Origin: Virgisporangium aliadipatigenens
GTDB lineage: Bacteria; Actinomycetota; Actinomycetes; Mycobacteriales; Micromonosporaceae
Assembly: GCF_016863615.1 (NCBI RefSeq)
Contig: NZ_BOPF01000007.1
Location: 186,001 to 250,000, forward strand
DNA length: 64,000 nucleotides
Reading direction: 5' to 3'
Position 1 is the first letter of the stretch. Each line of letters starts with the position of its first letter. Made by a program: the position numbers and the translations under genes. The notes beneath the pieces were generated by a model. That model saw only the letters and a program-made list of their open reading frames with translations, was not told the origin of the DNA and ran no database searches. Shown here piece after piece: positions 1 to 10,595 of this stretch.

Positions 1-16
1 AGCGGAGACCTGACCA

Positions 17-2164
17 ATGACGCAGCAGCGCTACGACCGCGACGCCGTGCGGGCGATTCTCGACCGCGTGCGGGAGGAGGGGCGCAGTGCCCTGACGGCC
101 CCCGAGGGGCGCACGGTCGCCGAGGCCTACGGGATCGACACCCCGAAGGAGGGCCTCGCGGAGACCGCCGACGCGGCCGTCGCCCTGGCAACGGAGGTCG
201 GCTACCCGGTCGTCATGAAGATCGTGTCGCCGGACATCCTGCACAAGACCGAGGCCGGCGGCGTGCTCGTCGGGATCGGCGACGACGCGGGCGCGGCGGC
301 GGCGTTCGCGTCCATCGTGGACAACGCCCGCGCCTACGACGCCGACGCGCGCGTCACCGGGGTGCAGGTGCAGCGGATGCTCTCCGGCGGGCACGAGGTC
401 ATCGTCGGCGCGGTCACGGATCCGGCGTTCGGCAAGGTGGTGGCGTTCGGGCTCGGCGGGGTGCTGGTCGAGGTGCTCAAGGACGTGACGTTCCGGCTGG
501 CGCCGACCGACGCCGAGACCGCCCGTTCGATGGTGGACGGGATCGCCGCCGCCGAGATCCTGCGCGGCGTACGGGGTGCCGCACCGGCGAACAGGGACCT
601 GCTGGCGTCCGTCATCCAGCGCGTCTCGGACCTCGTGAACGACTTCCCGGAACTGTCCGAAGTGGACCTGAACCCGGTGCTCGCCACCGAGGACTCGGCC
701 GTCGCCGTGGACGTGCGCGTCATCGTGGACCCCGCGGCGGCGGTGCGGCCGACGGCGTTCACCCAGGAGGAGATCCTGGCGTCGATGAACCGCATCATGC
801 GGCCCGCGTCGATCGCGGTCATCGGCGCCTCCGCGGAGGCCGGCAAGATCGGCAACTCCGTCATGCGGAACCTGGTCGACGGCGGCTACCGGGGCGAGAT
901 CTACCCGATCAACCCGAAGGCCGCGGAGATCCTGGAACGCAAGGCGTTCGCCAGCATCTGCGACGTGCCGGGCGACGTCGACGTGGCGGTCTTCGCCATT
1001 CCCGCGAAGTTCGTCGCGAAGGCGCTGGACGAGGCCGGCCGCAAGGGTGTGGCCGGCGCGATCCTCATCCCGTCCGGCTTCGGCGAGACGGGCAACCACG
1101 AACTCCAGGAGGAGGTGGTCGAGGTGGCCCGCCGGCACGGCGTCCGGGTGCTCGGGCCGAACATCTACGGCTACTACTACACGCCGCAGCGCCTCTCGGC
1201 GACGTTCTGCACACCCTATGACGTGCGTGGTGGTGTCGCGCTGTCGTCGCAGAGCGGCGGTATCGGCATGGCGATCCTGGGCTTCAGCCGTTCCACCGAA
1301 ATGGGCGTGTCCGCGATCGTGGGGGTCGGCAACAAGGCCGACATCGACGAAGATGACTTGTTGACGTTCTTCGAACACGACGACGACACCCGACTGATCG
1401 CCATGCACCTGGAGGACCTGAAGGACGGCCGCGCCTTCGCCGAGACGGCGAAGCGGGTCTCGGCCCGCAAACCCGTCATCGTCCTGAAGGCCGGACGCAC
1501 CGACCAGGGCGCGAAAGCGGCGAGCTCGCACACCGGCGCGCTCGCCGGAAACGACAAGGTGTACGACGACATCCTGCGCCAGAGCGGCGTCATCCGCGCG
1601 CCCGGCCTGGGCGACATGCTCGAATACGCCCGCGGCGTGCCGCTGCTGCCCACGCCCACGGGGGAGAACGTCGTCATCATCACCGGCGCCGGCGGCTCCG
1701 GCGTGCTGCTCTCCGACGCCTGCGTCGACAACGACCTGACGCTTATGAGCATCCCGCCCGACCTCGACGAGGCGTTCCGCGCGTACATCCCACCGTTCGG
1801 CGCGGCCGGCAACCCGGTGGACATCACCGGCGGCGAACCGCCGTCCACCTATCGCAACACCATCGCGTTGGGTCTGTCCGACCCGCGGATCCACGCGTTG
1901 ATTCTCGGCTACTGGCACACCATCGTGACCCCGCCCATGGTCTTCGCCGAACTCGTCGTCGACGTGGTCCAGGAGTTCCGGGCCAAGGGTGTGCACAAGC
2001 CGGTGGTCGCCTCGCTCTCCGGTGACGTGGAGGTCGAGGAGGCCAGCGAACACCTGTACCGACACGGCATCGTGGCCTATCCGTACACGACGGAGAAGCC
2101 GGTGGCGGTCCTCGGCGCCAAGTACCGGTGGGCCCGCGCCGCCGGTCACGTCACGGGAGGCTAG
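17..2164 (+). CDS. NDP-forming acyl-CoA synthetase (fused), candidate oxalate/formate-CoA ligase
   Basis: 715-aa fused acyl-CoA synthetase of the acetate-CoA ligase (ADP-forming) superfamily, which interconverts an acid, CoA and ATP with acyl-CoA, ADP and Pi. The domain order is unusual: the ATP-grasp part comes first (about residues 20-235, with the GYPVVMKI and HKTEAGGV motifs), then the CoA-binding Rossmann part (about 260-385, IAVIGASAEAGKIGNS), then the ligase part carrying SSHTGALAG. In that motif His505 matches the phospho-histidine of the family. The ATG at 17 follows GGAGA at 4-8. It lies 193 nt upstream of the OFA transporter gene on the same strand and a hairpin separates them. Substrate is inferred only from context: no CoA-transferase is visible in this oxalate locus, so activation of oxalate, or recovery of ATP from formyl-CoA, are the candidate roles. 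The family call is firm; the substrate is a guess. Confidence 0.85.
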   Translation: MTQQRYDRDAVRAILDRVREEGRSALTAPEGRTVAEAYGIDTPKEGLAETADAAVALATEVGYPVVMKIVSPDILHKTEAGGVLVGIGDDAGAAAAFASIVDNARAYDADARVTGVQVQRMLSGGHEVIVGAVTDPAFGKVVAFGLGGVLVEVLKDVTFRLAPTDAETARSMVDGIAAAEILRGVRGAAPANRDLLASVIQRVSDLVNDFPELSEVDLNPVLATEDSAVAVDVRVIVDPAAAVRPTAFTQEEILASMNRIMRPASIAVIGASAEAGKIGNSVMRNLVDGGYRGEIYPINPKAAEILERKAFASICDVPGDVDVAVFAIPAKFVAKALDEAGRKGVAGAILIPSGFGETGNHELQEEVVEVARRHGVRVLGPNIYGYYYTPQRLSATFCTPYDVRGGVALSSQSGGIGMAILGFSRSTEMGVSAIVGVGNKADIDEDDLLTFFEHDDDTRLIAMHLEDLKDGRAFAETAKRVSARKPVIVLKAGRTDQGAKAASSHTGALAGNDKVYDDILRQSGVIRAPGLGDMLEYARGVPLLPTPTGENVVIITGAGGSGVLLSDACVDNDLTLMSIPPDLDEAFRAYIPPFGAAGNPVDITGGEPPSTYRNTIALGLSDPRIHALILGYWHTIVTPPMVFAELVVDVVQEFRAKGVHKPVVASLSGDVEVEEASEHLYRHGIVAYPYTTEKPVAVLGAKYRWARAAGHVTGG

Positions 2165-2176
2165 CCCTCAGCAGCC

Positions 2177-2210
2177 GCCGTCGCCCCGCGCCGCTCCGTG
2201 GGGCGACGGC
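2177..2210 (+). terminator. Hairpin after the acyl-CoA synthetase gene
   Basis: An 11-bp perfect stem (2177-2187 with 2200-2210) and 12-nt loop begin 13 nt after the stop codon of the acyl-CoA synthetase gene. There is no T tract, as is common in actinomycetes. It probably limits read-through into the transporter gene. Confidence 0.5.
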
Positions 2211-2356
2211 TCCGACCGCCATGTCCCTTCGCTTGTCCGGGCCGGAAGGCATAGGCCCGGAAAGAACAGATGCCTACCGGAGGTGCAGAACCACATAACC
2301 CTCAGTGGCCCGGGCCCGCCCGCCCGGCCGCACCGCCCCGCCCAAGGAGGTCCGGC

Positions 2357-3778
2357 GTGCCCGCTTCCGACATGCCCGAAGCAAACGCTACCGCTCCGCA
2401 AGCAACCCTTTCCCGCCCCGACTCCGCCTTCCGCGAGGTCACCGACCACAACGGCCGGGTCTACCGCATCGGTGAGACCGACCGGCAGCTGATGGGCCGT
2501 TCCCGGGTCTGGATGGTGATCCTGCCCTGGTTCGCCATGATGGCCATCAGCTCCTCGGAGTACGCGTTCACCTCCGCGGAGGAGACGCTCGCCGAGGGCC
2601 ACAACTGGCACGGCGCACACATCTTCTGGCTCCTCGGCGTCTGGGTGTTCTTCCAGGCCGCCATCGCCTTCCCTGCCGGCAAACTGCGCGAGAACGGCAC
2701 CCTCTCGGCCCGCAACGCGATGATTCTCGGAGCGGTCGGCACGGTGCTGGGCTACCTCGCACTCGCCTACGCCCCGAACGTCTTCTGGGCCTACCTCGGT
2801 TTCGGCTTCTTCGGCGGCTCCGGCGCCGGCCTCGTCTACGCCACGTGCGTCAACATGGTCGGCAAGTGGTACCCGGAACGCAAGGGCGGCAAGACCGGCT
2901 TCGTCAACGGCGGCTTCGCCTACGGGTCCGTGCCGTTCATCTTCCTCTTCAAGTCCTACATGGACACCAGCAACTACGGCGGCGTGCTGCTCGTCGTCGG
3001 CCTCTTCCTGGCCGCCACGGTGGCCGCGAGCGGCTTCTTCTTCAAGGACCCGCCGAAGAACTGGTGGCCGGCGCACGTCGACCCGTTGACCGTCGCCACC
3101 GACGACCCGCGGGTGCGCCGTTCGCTGCTCAAGAACCCGCCGGCCGATCACCAGTACACGCCCATGGAGGCGGTCCGCACCGGTGTGCTTCCGCTGATGT
3201 GGTTCTGCCTGCTGTGCACCGCCGGCGTGAACATCTTCGGCATCGCCTTCCAGGTGCCGTTCGGTGACGAGATGGGCTTCGCCGGCGGGATCGTGGCACT
3301 GGCGATGAGTCTCAAGGCGATCATCAACGGCACCGGCCGCGGCGTCATCGGCTGGATCTCCGACCGGTACGGCCGGCGCCAGACCCTCACGTTCGTGTGT
3401 GTGGTGCTGGGCCTGTCGCAGTTCGCGGTGTACTTCTCCGGTTCGATCGGCAGCCTGCCGCTGTTCCTCATGGCGTCGATGGTCTCCGGATTCGGCGGCG
3501 GCGCCATCTTCCCGCTGTTCGCGGCGATGACCGCGGACTACTTCGGGGAGAACAACAACGCCTCCAACTACGGCCTCGTCTACTCCTCCAAGCTGGTGTC
3601 CGGCCTCGTCGGCTCCGGCCTCGGCGCGGTGGTCGTCGCGGCGTGGGGCTACGGCGGCGCGTTCATCCTGGCCGGCTCGATCGGCCTCTTCGCCGGCGGA
3701 CTCTCGCTCTTCCTGCGTCGCCCGAAGCCCGTGATCCCGGCGACCCCGCCGGACGCACTGGCGCTCAGCCGCGCGTGA
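2357..3778 (+). CDS. OFA-family MFS transporter, oxalate/formate antiporter-like
   Basis: 473-aa major facilitator with about 12 hydrophobic segments, of the oxalate:formate antiporter (OFA) family. The first helix contains WMVILPWFAMMAISSSEYAF. The middle of the protein has an MFS motif A form, GWISDRYGRRQTL, and a late helix has YSSKLVSGLVGSGLGAVV with a membrane Lys like the substrate-binding Lys of OxlT. I chose GTG at 2357 because AAGGAGG (2344-2350) lies 6 nt upstream. An in-frame upstream start would add an unlikely Pro-rich leader. It probably brings oxalate in and lets formate out; uptake without exchange is possible because formate can be oxidised by the formate dehydrogenase encoded nearby. 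No copy of the locus operator was found directly upstream. Confidence 0.85.
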   Translation: MPASDMPEANATAPQATLSRPDSAFREVTDHNGRVYRIGETDRQLMGRSRVWMVILPWFAMMAISSSEYAFTSAEETLAEGHNWHGAHIFWLLGVWVFFQAAIAFPAGKLRENGTLSARNAMILGAVGTVLGYLALAYAPNVFWAYLGFGFFGGSGAGLVYATCVNMVGKWYPERKGGKTGFVNGGFAYGSVPFIFLFKSYMDTSNYGGVLLVVGLFLAATVAASGFFFKDPPKNWWPAHVDPLTVATDDPRVRRSLLKNPPADHQYTPMEAVRTGVLPLMWFCLLCTAGVNIFGIAFQVPFGDEMGFAGGIVALAMSLKAIINGTGRGVIGWISDRYGRRQTLTFVCVVLGLSQFAVYFSGSIGSLPLFLMASMVSGFGGGAIFPLFAAMTADYFGENNNASNYGLVYSSKLVSGLVGSGLGAVVVAAWGYGGAFILAGSIGLFAGGLSLFLRRPKPVIPATPPDALALSRA

Positions 3779-3785
3779 CAGAACC

Positions 3786-3826
3786 GGTGCGGTGGTGGGT
3801 TCCTCGCCCGAACCCACCACCGCACC
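3786..3826. terminator. Bidirectional hairpin between convergent genes
   Basis: A 17-bp perfect stem (3786-3802 with 3810-3826) and 7-nt loop sit between the ends of the transporter gene and the convergent gntR gene. It can act as a terminator for both strands. Confidence 0.7.
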
Positions 3827-3844
3827 TCCACCCCACGGGAATGT

Positions 3845-4525
3845 CTAGGGCGCCCCGGCGATCTGCCGCCGGTAGAACTCGGTCGTCCGCTCGGTGTGTT
3901 GGCGCATCAGGCTCTCCGCCCGGTCGGCGTCGCCGGCGGCGATCGCCTCGATGACGGCGTGGTGCTCCTTCCAGGCGTCCTCGCCCCGGGGGCGGGCGAT
4001 CGGGGTGTAGTACCAGCGGACGCGGCGGTCGACCTGAGCGATCAGCTCGGCCAGCACGGCGTTTCCGGAGATCTCCGTGATGAACGCGTGCAGCGCCGCA
4101 TTGGCGGTCACGAGCCGCCGCGGCCGGGCTCCCGCGCCGAGCGCGTCGAGTCCTTCCTGCTGCAGCTGCCACAGCCGCTCGACGTGGCCGGTGTCGGCGT
4201 GACCCGCGGCCAGGCGCGCGGAGTGCGTCTCCAGCACGGCGCGGGTCCCCAGGAGCTGCACCGCCTCCTCAGGGCTGGGCGTGTGCACGAACGCCCCACG
4301 CGTCGGGCGCAGGTCCACCCACCCTTCGGACTGCAGTCGCTGCAACGCCTCCCGGACCGGCTGCCGGCTCACGCCCAACTGGGCGGCCAGCTCGCCCTCC
4401 ACGAGGTGCTGCCCGGGGCGCAGGGCACCGTTGACGATCAGGTCCCGCAGCGCCTCGTGCACGGCCTGGCGCAGCGGGGCCGGGCGGGCCACCCGCCGGG
4501 CCGACAACGCATCGGTGCTGTTCAC
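3845..4525 (-). CDS. GntR-family regulator with FCD domain (first of two paralogues)
   Basis: 226-aa transcriptional regulator. The winged HTH is at about residues 15-85, with ELAAQLGVSRQPVREALQRL as recognition part, and an FCD ligand domain covers about 95-215 (LHAFITEISGN, DRRVRWYY). FCD regulators usually bind an acid effector and release DNA. It is divergent from the panE-like gene, with 117 nt between starts holding one clear and one degenerate copy of the locus palindrome. It closely resembles the second GntR protein in the locus, including an identical recognition helix, so both probably read the same operator. The start is GTG with no evident Shine-Dalgarno. Oxalate, oxalyl-CoA or glyoxylate are the likely effectors, by inference. 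Confidence 0.9.
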   Translation of the reverse strand: MNSTDALSARRVARPAPLRQAVHEALRDLIVNGALRPGQHLVEGELAAQLGVSRQPVREALQRLQSEGWVDLRPTRGAFVHTPSPEEAVQLLGTRAVLETHSARLAAGHADTGHVERLWQLQQEGLDALGAGARPRRLVTANAALHAFITEISGNAVLAELIAQVDRRVRWYYTPIARPRGEDAWKEHHAVIEAIAAGDADRAESLMRQHTERTTEFYRRQIAGAP

Positions 4526-4533
4526 GGTACGAC

Positions 4534-4553
4534 CATACCGTATTTCGTATGCA
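4534..4553. promoter_or_regulatory. Degenerate operator in front of the first gntR gene
   Basis: CATACCGTAT followed by CGTATGC, just upstream of the gntR start, resembles the CATAC/GTATG halves of the locus palindrome but does not form a good full site. It may serve autoregulation. Confidence 0.35.
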
Positions 4554-4609
4554 ATAGACCAAGCCTTCTGTCGCCTTCCCCTCGTGAGACATCTCTCAGT
4601 ACACTACAT

Positions 4610-4621
4610 ACTGTATACAAG
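4610..4621. promoter_or_regulatory. Locus operator copy A (panE/gntR intergenic)
   Basis: ACTGTATACAAG matches 10 of 12 positions of the palindrome ACTGTATACAGT. It lies 21 nt before the panE-like start codon and overlaps the region where a -10 element would be, which fits repression. Confidence 0.65.
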
Positions 4622-4642
4622 ATCCCGAGACGGGAGCCCATT

Positions 4643-5647
4643 GTGAAGATCGCGATTCTCGGCGCCGGCGCGATCGGTGCCTACGTCGGCGCGGCCCTGC
4701 ACCGGGCCGGGGCCGAGGTCTCCCTGGTCGCCCGCGGCGCCCACCTGGCGGCGCTGCGGCGCGACGGCGTGCGCGTGCTCAGTCCCCGCGGCGACTTCGT
4801 CGCCCGGCCGTTCGCCACGGACGACCCCGCGCTGGTGGGTCCGGTCGACTATGTCTTCCTCGGGCTCAAGGCGCACTCCTACGCCACCTGCGGCCCCCTG
4901 CTCGCGCCGCTGCTGCACGAGGGGACGGCGGTGATCGCCGCCCAGAACGGCATCCCGTGGTGGTACTTCCACGGCCTGGCCGGCCATCCGCTCGAGGGGC
5001 GGCGGATCGAGTCGGTCGACCCGGGCGGGGCGGTCACCGCGACGCTGCCGGTGCGCCGCGCGATCGGCTGCGTCGTCTACTGCTCGACCGAGATCGCCTC
5101 GCCCGGCGTGATCCGGCACCTGGAGGGGACCCGCTTCTCGATCGGCGAGCCCGACCGTTCGGTCTCCGAACGCTGCGTCGACTTCGCCCGGGCGATGGTC
5201 GCCGGCGGGCTCAAGTGCCCGGTCGAGCCGGACCTGCGCGACGACATCTGGGTCAAGCTGATGGGCAACGTGGCGTTCAACCCGCTGAGCGCGCTGACCC
5301 GGGCGACGATGGTCGAGATGTGCCGGCACCCCGGGACCCGGGGGTTGGCCGAGGAGATGATGCGCGAGACCGTCGCGATCGCCCGCGCCGCCGGGGCCGA
5401 CCCGACGGTCTCCGTGGAGCGGCGCATGGCCGGGGCGGAGAAGGTCGGCCACCACAAGACCTCGATGCTGCAGGACCTCGAGGTGGGCAAGGTGCTCGAG
5501 CTCGACGCCATCCTCGGCGCGGTCGTGGAGCTCGCCACGCTGACCGGCGTGCCGGCGCCGACGCTGCGCAACGTGCTGGCGGCCGTCGATCTGCTCGCCC
5601 GCAAGGCCGCCGCCGCTTCCGCTGGGCGCGAGGCGCGGGTAGCGTAG
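4643..5647 (+). CDS. panE2: 2-dehydropantoate 2-reductase family protein, probable oxalyl-CoA reductase
   Basis: 334-aa NAD(P)H-dependent reductase of the ketopantoate reductase family. The N-terminal GAGAIGAYVGAAL is the dinucleotide fold. The C-terminal helical domain has Lys205, Asn209 and Asn213 in WVKLMGNVAFNPLSALT, matching the catalytic Lys and substrate-binding Asn residues of PanE. GTG 4643 is preceded by CGGGAG at 4631-4636. In Methylobacterium extorquens a PanE paralogue (PanE2) reduces oxalyl-CoA to glyoxylate. Here the gene stands in an oxalate locus with gcl, glxR and hyi, which use glyoxylate, so the same role is likely. A biosynthetic ketopantoate role is less likely because no pantothenate genes are near. 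Operator copies precede and follow it, so it may be transcribed alone or run into the fds operon. Confidence 0.8.
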   Translation: MKIAILGAGAIGAYVGAALHRAGAEVSLVARGAHLAALRRDGVRVLSPRGDFVARPFATDDPALVGPVDYVFLGLKAHSYATCGPLLAPLLHEGTAVIAAQNGIPWWYFHGLAGHPLEGRRIESVDPGGAVTATLPVRRAIGCVVYCSTEIASPGVIRHLEGTRFSIGEPDRSVSERCVDFARAMVAGGLKCPVEPDLRDDIWVKLMGNVAFNPLSALTRATMVEMCRHPGTRGLAEEMMRETVAIARAAGADPTVSVERRMAGAEKVGHHKTSMLQDLEVGKVLELDAILGAVVELATLTGVPAPTLRNVLAAVDLLARKAAAASAGREARVA

Positions 5648-5659
5648 ACTGCATACAGT
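5648..5659. promoter_or_regulatory. Locus operator copy B (fds operon)
   Basis: ACTGCATACAGT, one mismatch to the palindrome, begins right after the panE-like stop codon and ends 19 nt before the fdsG start. It implies separate control of the formate dehydrogenase operon. Confidence 0.75.
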
Positions 5660-5678
5660 CTCCAGAAGGAGATCGCTC

Positions 5679-6106
5679 ATGCGCATCGAAGAGGTCGAGG
5701 CCGCGGTCCGCAAGGCGGTGGCCGAGCATCGCGACGACCGGGGCCCGCTCCTGCCGGTCCTGCACGCCGTTCACGCCGCGCTGGGCCATGTGCCCGAGTC
5801 GGCGATCCCGTTGCTGGCCAGGGAGTTGAACCTGTCCCGCGCCGACGTGCACGGCGTGGTCACCTTCTACCACGACTTCCGCCGCACCGCCCCCGAGCGC
5901 CGGGTCGTGCGGATCTGCCGTGCGGAGGCGTGCCAGGCGGTCGGTGCCGCCGCGCTCGTCGAGCAGGCCGGCGCGCTGCCCGACATCCTCGCCGAGCAGG
6001 TCTTCTGCCTCGGCAACTGCGCGCTGGGGCCGTCCGTGCAGATCGACGGGAAGACCCACGGCCGGGTGGACGGCCCGCGCCTGCGGGCGATCCTGGAGGA
6101 GACACG

Positions 6107-6110
<4 letters not shown>
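5679..6110 (+). CDS. fdsG: NAD-dependent formate dehydrogenase gamma subunit ([2Fe-2S], NuoE-like)
   Basis: 143-aa thioredoxin-like ferredoxin of the NuoE/FdsG family. Four Cys ligands are visible in CRAEAC and CLGNC, binding one [2Fe-2S] cluster. In soluble NAD-dependent formate dehydrogenases this subunit belongs to the electron path between the Mo subunit and FMN/NAD. AAGGAG at 5666-5671 supports the ATG at 5679. It overlaps the next gene by ATGA and is the first gene of a translationally coupled run of five. Confidence 0.92.
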
Positions 6111-7626
<1,516 letters not shown>

Positions 7627-7630
<4 letters not shown>

Positions 7631-10386
7631 GCCTGTTGAAGGAACCCGACTACGGCACCCCGCCGAAGCCCGGCCCGGCCGTCGTCGACGTCGAGATCGA
7701 CGGCCTGCCGGTGACCGTCGCGGAGGGAACGTCCGTCATGCGGGCCGCCGCGCTCGCCGGCGTGGACATCCCGAAGCTGTGCGCGACCGACCGGTTGGAC
7801 GCGTTCGGGTCGTGCCGGCTGTGCGTCGTCGAGATCGACGGCCGGCGCGGCACACCCGCCTCGTGCACCACGCCGGTGGCGCCGGGCATGAGCGTGCGCA
7901 CCCAGACGCCGAAGGTGGCGAAGCTGCGCCAGGGCGTGATGGAGCTGTACATCTCCGACCATCCGCTGGACTGCCTGACCTGTTCGGCCAACGGCGACTG
8001 CGAGCTGCAGGACATGGCCGGCGCCGTCGGCCTGCGGCAGGTGCGCTACGGCTACCAGGGACAGAACCACCTCGACGCCACCGCCGACCGTAGCAATCCC
8101 TACTTCGACTTCGAACCCTCGAAGTGCATCGCCTGCTCCCGCTGCGTGCGCGCGTGCGGCGAGATCCAGGGGACGTTCGCGCTCACCATCGAGGGCCGCG
8201 GCTTCGACTCCAAGGTGTCCGCCGGTGCCGGTGAGTCCTTCATGGACAGTGAGTGCGTCTCCTGCGGCGCCTGCGTGCAGGCCTGCCCGACGGCCACGCT
8301 CCAGGAGAAGACGGTGCTCCAGCTCGGCATGCCGACCCGTTCCGTCGTGACGACGTGCGCGTACTGCGGGGTCGGCTGCTCGTTCAAGGCGGAACTGCGC
8401 GGCACCGAACTGGTCCGCATGGTCCCGCACAAGGACGGCGGCGCCAACGAGGGGCACTCCTGCGTGAAGGGCCGCTTCGCGTTCGGCTACGCCACCCACC
8501 CGGACCGCCGGCTCAAGCCGATGGTGCGCGAACGCATCACCGACGAGTGGCGCGAGGTCTCCTGGGAGGAGGCGATCGGCACGGTCGCGCGGCGGATGCG
8601 CGAGATCCAGGCGGCGCACGGCCCGGATGCCATCGGCGCGATCTCCTCCTCCCGCTGCACCAACGAGGAGGTGTTCGTGGTGCAGAAGATGGTCCGCGCC
8701 GCCTTCGGCAACAACAACGTCGACACGTGCGCGCGGGTGTGCCACTCGCCGACCGGCTACGGGCTGAAGCAGACGTTCGGCGAGTCTGCCGGCACGCAGG
8801 ACTTCCGTTCCGTCGCGGCGGCCGACGTCATCGTCGTCATCGGCGCCAACCCCACCGACGGGCACCCGGTCTTCGCCTCCCGGATGAAGAAGCGGCTGCG
8901 CGAGGGCGCCCGACTCATCGTCATCGACCCGCGCCGGATCGACCTGGTGCGTTCGCCGCACATCGAGGCGGCGCACCACCTCCAGCTGCGCCCGGGCACC
9001 AACGTGGCCGTCGTCAACGCGCTCGCCCACGTGGCCGTCACCGAGGGCCTGGTGGACAAGGGATTCGTCGCGGACAGGTGCGAGGGCTTCGCGGAGTGGG
9101 CGGCGTTCATCGCCCGGCCGGAGCACAGTCCCGAGGCGGTCGAGGGCATCACCGGGGTACCCGCCGACGAGCTGCGCGCCGCCGCCCGCCTCTACGCGGG
9201 CGCCCCGAACGGCGCCATCTACTACGGCCTCGGCGTCACCGAGCACAGCCAGGGCTCCACGATGGTGATGGGCATGGCAAACCTCGCGATGGCCTGCGGC
9301 AACCTCGGTCGCGACGGCGTCGGCGTCAACCCGCTGCGCGGCCAGAACAACGTGCAGGGCTCCTGCGACATGGGCTCCTTCCCGCACGAGCTGCCCGGCT
9401 ACCGCCACGTCAGCGACGACGCGGTGCGCACGGTGTTCGAGAAACTGTGGGACCGGCCCATCCTGGCGGACCCCGGCCTGCGCATCCCGAACATGTTCGA
9501 CGCGGCCGTCGCGGGCAGCTTCCGCGGCCTGTTCGTGCACGGCGAGGACATCGCCCAGTCCGACCCCAACCTGCAGCACGTGACCGCCGCCCTGACGGCC
9601 ATGGACCTCGTGGTGGTGCAGGACCTGTTCCTCAACGAGACGGCGAAGTTCGCGCACGTGTTCCTGCCCGGCGCGTCGTTCCTGGAGAAGGACGGCACCT
9701 TCACCAACGCCGAACGCCGCATCAACCGGGTCCGCGCCGTCATGAAGCCGAAGTCGGGCAAGCACGAGTGGCAGATCGTGTGCGAGATCGCCACGGCGAT
9801 GGGCTACCCGATGAGCTACACGCACCCGAGCGAGATCATGGACGAGATCGCCTCTGTCACGCCGACGTTCACCGGCGTCTCCTTCGAACTGCTCGACAAG
9901 CTCGGCAGCGTCCAGTGGCCGTGCAACCCGCAGGCGCCCGAGGGCACGCCCGTCATGCACGTGGACGAGTTCACCCGGGGCAAGGGGAAGTTCGTCGTGA
10001 CGGCGTACGTGCCGACGGACGAGCGGTCGACCCGCAAGTTCCCCCTGATCCTCACCACGGGACGGATCCTCAGCCAGTACAACGTCGGCGCCCAGACCCG
10101 GCGGACCGAGAACGTCGCCTGGCACCGGGAGGACATCCTCGAACTGCACCCGCACGACGCGGAGGTGCGCGGCATCACCGACGGCGACACGGTCCGCCTG
10201 GCGAGCCGGGTCGGTCAGACGACGCTGCGGGCGCACATCTCCGACCGGATGCCGACCGGCGTCGTGTACACCACGTTCCACCACCCCGTCACCGGCGCCA
10301 ACGTGGTCACCACGGAGAACTCCGACTGGGCGACGAACTGCCCCGAGTACAAGGTGACCGCCGTCCAGGTGGGACTGGCCATATGA
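7627..10386 (+). CDS. fdsA: NAD-dependent formate dehydrogenase alpha subunit (Mo/W-bis-MGD)
   Basis: 919-aa catalytic subunit, formate + NAD+ to CO2 + NADH, probably cytoplasmic because there is no Tat signal. The N-terminal NuoG-like part has the [2Fe-2S] CRLC region, the His-Cys cluster motif HPLDCLTC, and two [4Fe-4S] sites (CIACSRCVRAC and CVSCGACVQACP). The molybdopterin part begins with the [4Fe-4S] motif CAYCGVGC. Cys372 in ARVCHSPTGYG is the expected Mo ligand, so this is the Cys and not the selenocysteine form. The C-terminal molydop-binding domain includes TTGRILSQYN. In the oxalate setting it oxidises the formate left after formyl-CoA is released. Confidence 0.95.
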
Positions 10387-10595
10387 GTCACGTGATCTCC
10401 GAACAGCGGATGGCCAACCAGATCGCCGCCAATCAGCGGCACCTCCCCGAGGCGGACGCGGTAGCGGCCGTCGCCGGCCACATCGACCGTTTCTGGAACA
10501 GCTTCCTGCGGTCGCGCCTGTACGCACTGGTCGACGCGGGCGCGGCCGGGCTCGACCCGGTGGTGGTCAAAGCGGTGGAAAGGATCAGGACGTGA
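10383..10595 (+). CDS. fdsD: Formate dehydrogenase delta subunit (small)
   Basis: 70-aa protein that begins inside the fdsA stop (ATGA overlap) and ends inside the GTGA start of the aldehyde dehydrogenase gene. The pattern MANQIAANQRH, FWNSFLRSRL and LDPVVVKAVERI is typical of FdsD-like delta subunits (usual length about 65-75 aa). In the FdsABG family this subunit helps cofactor insertion or assembly. It is easy to miss because a longer frame runs across it. Confidence 0.85.
   Translation: MSHVISEQRMANQIAANQRHLPEADAVAAVAGHIDRFWNSFLRSRLYALVDAGAAGLDPVVVKAVERIRT

Noticed and set aside
2168-3820. Long minus-strand frame opposite the OFA transporter
   Set aside because: Composition is that of an antisense shadow; the plus strand has a complete MFS protein with a good ribosome site.
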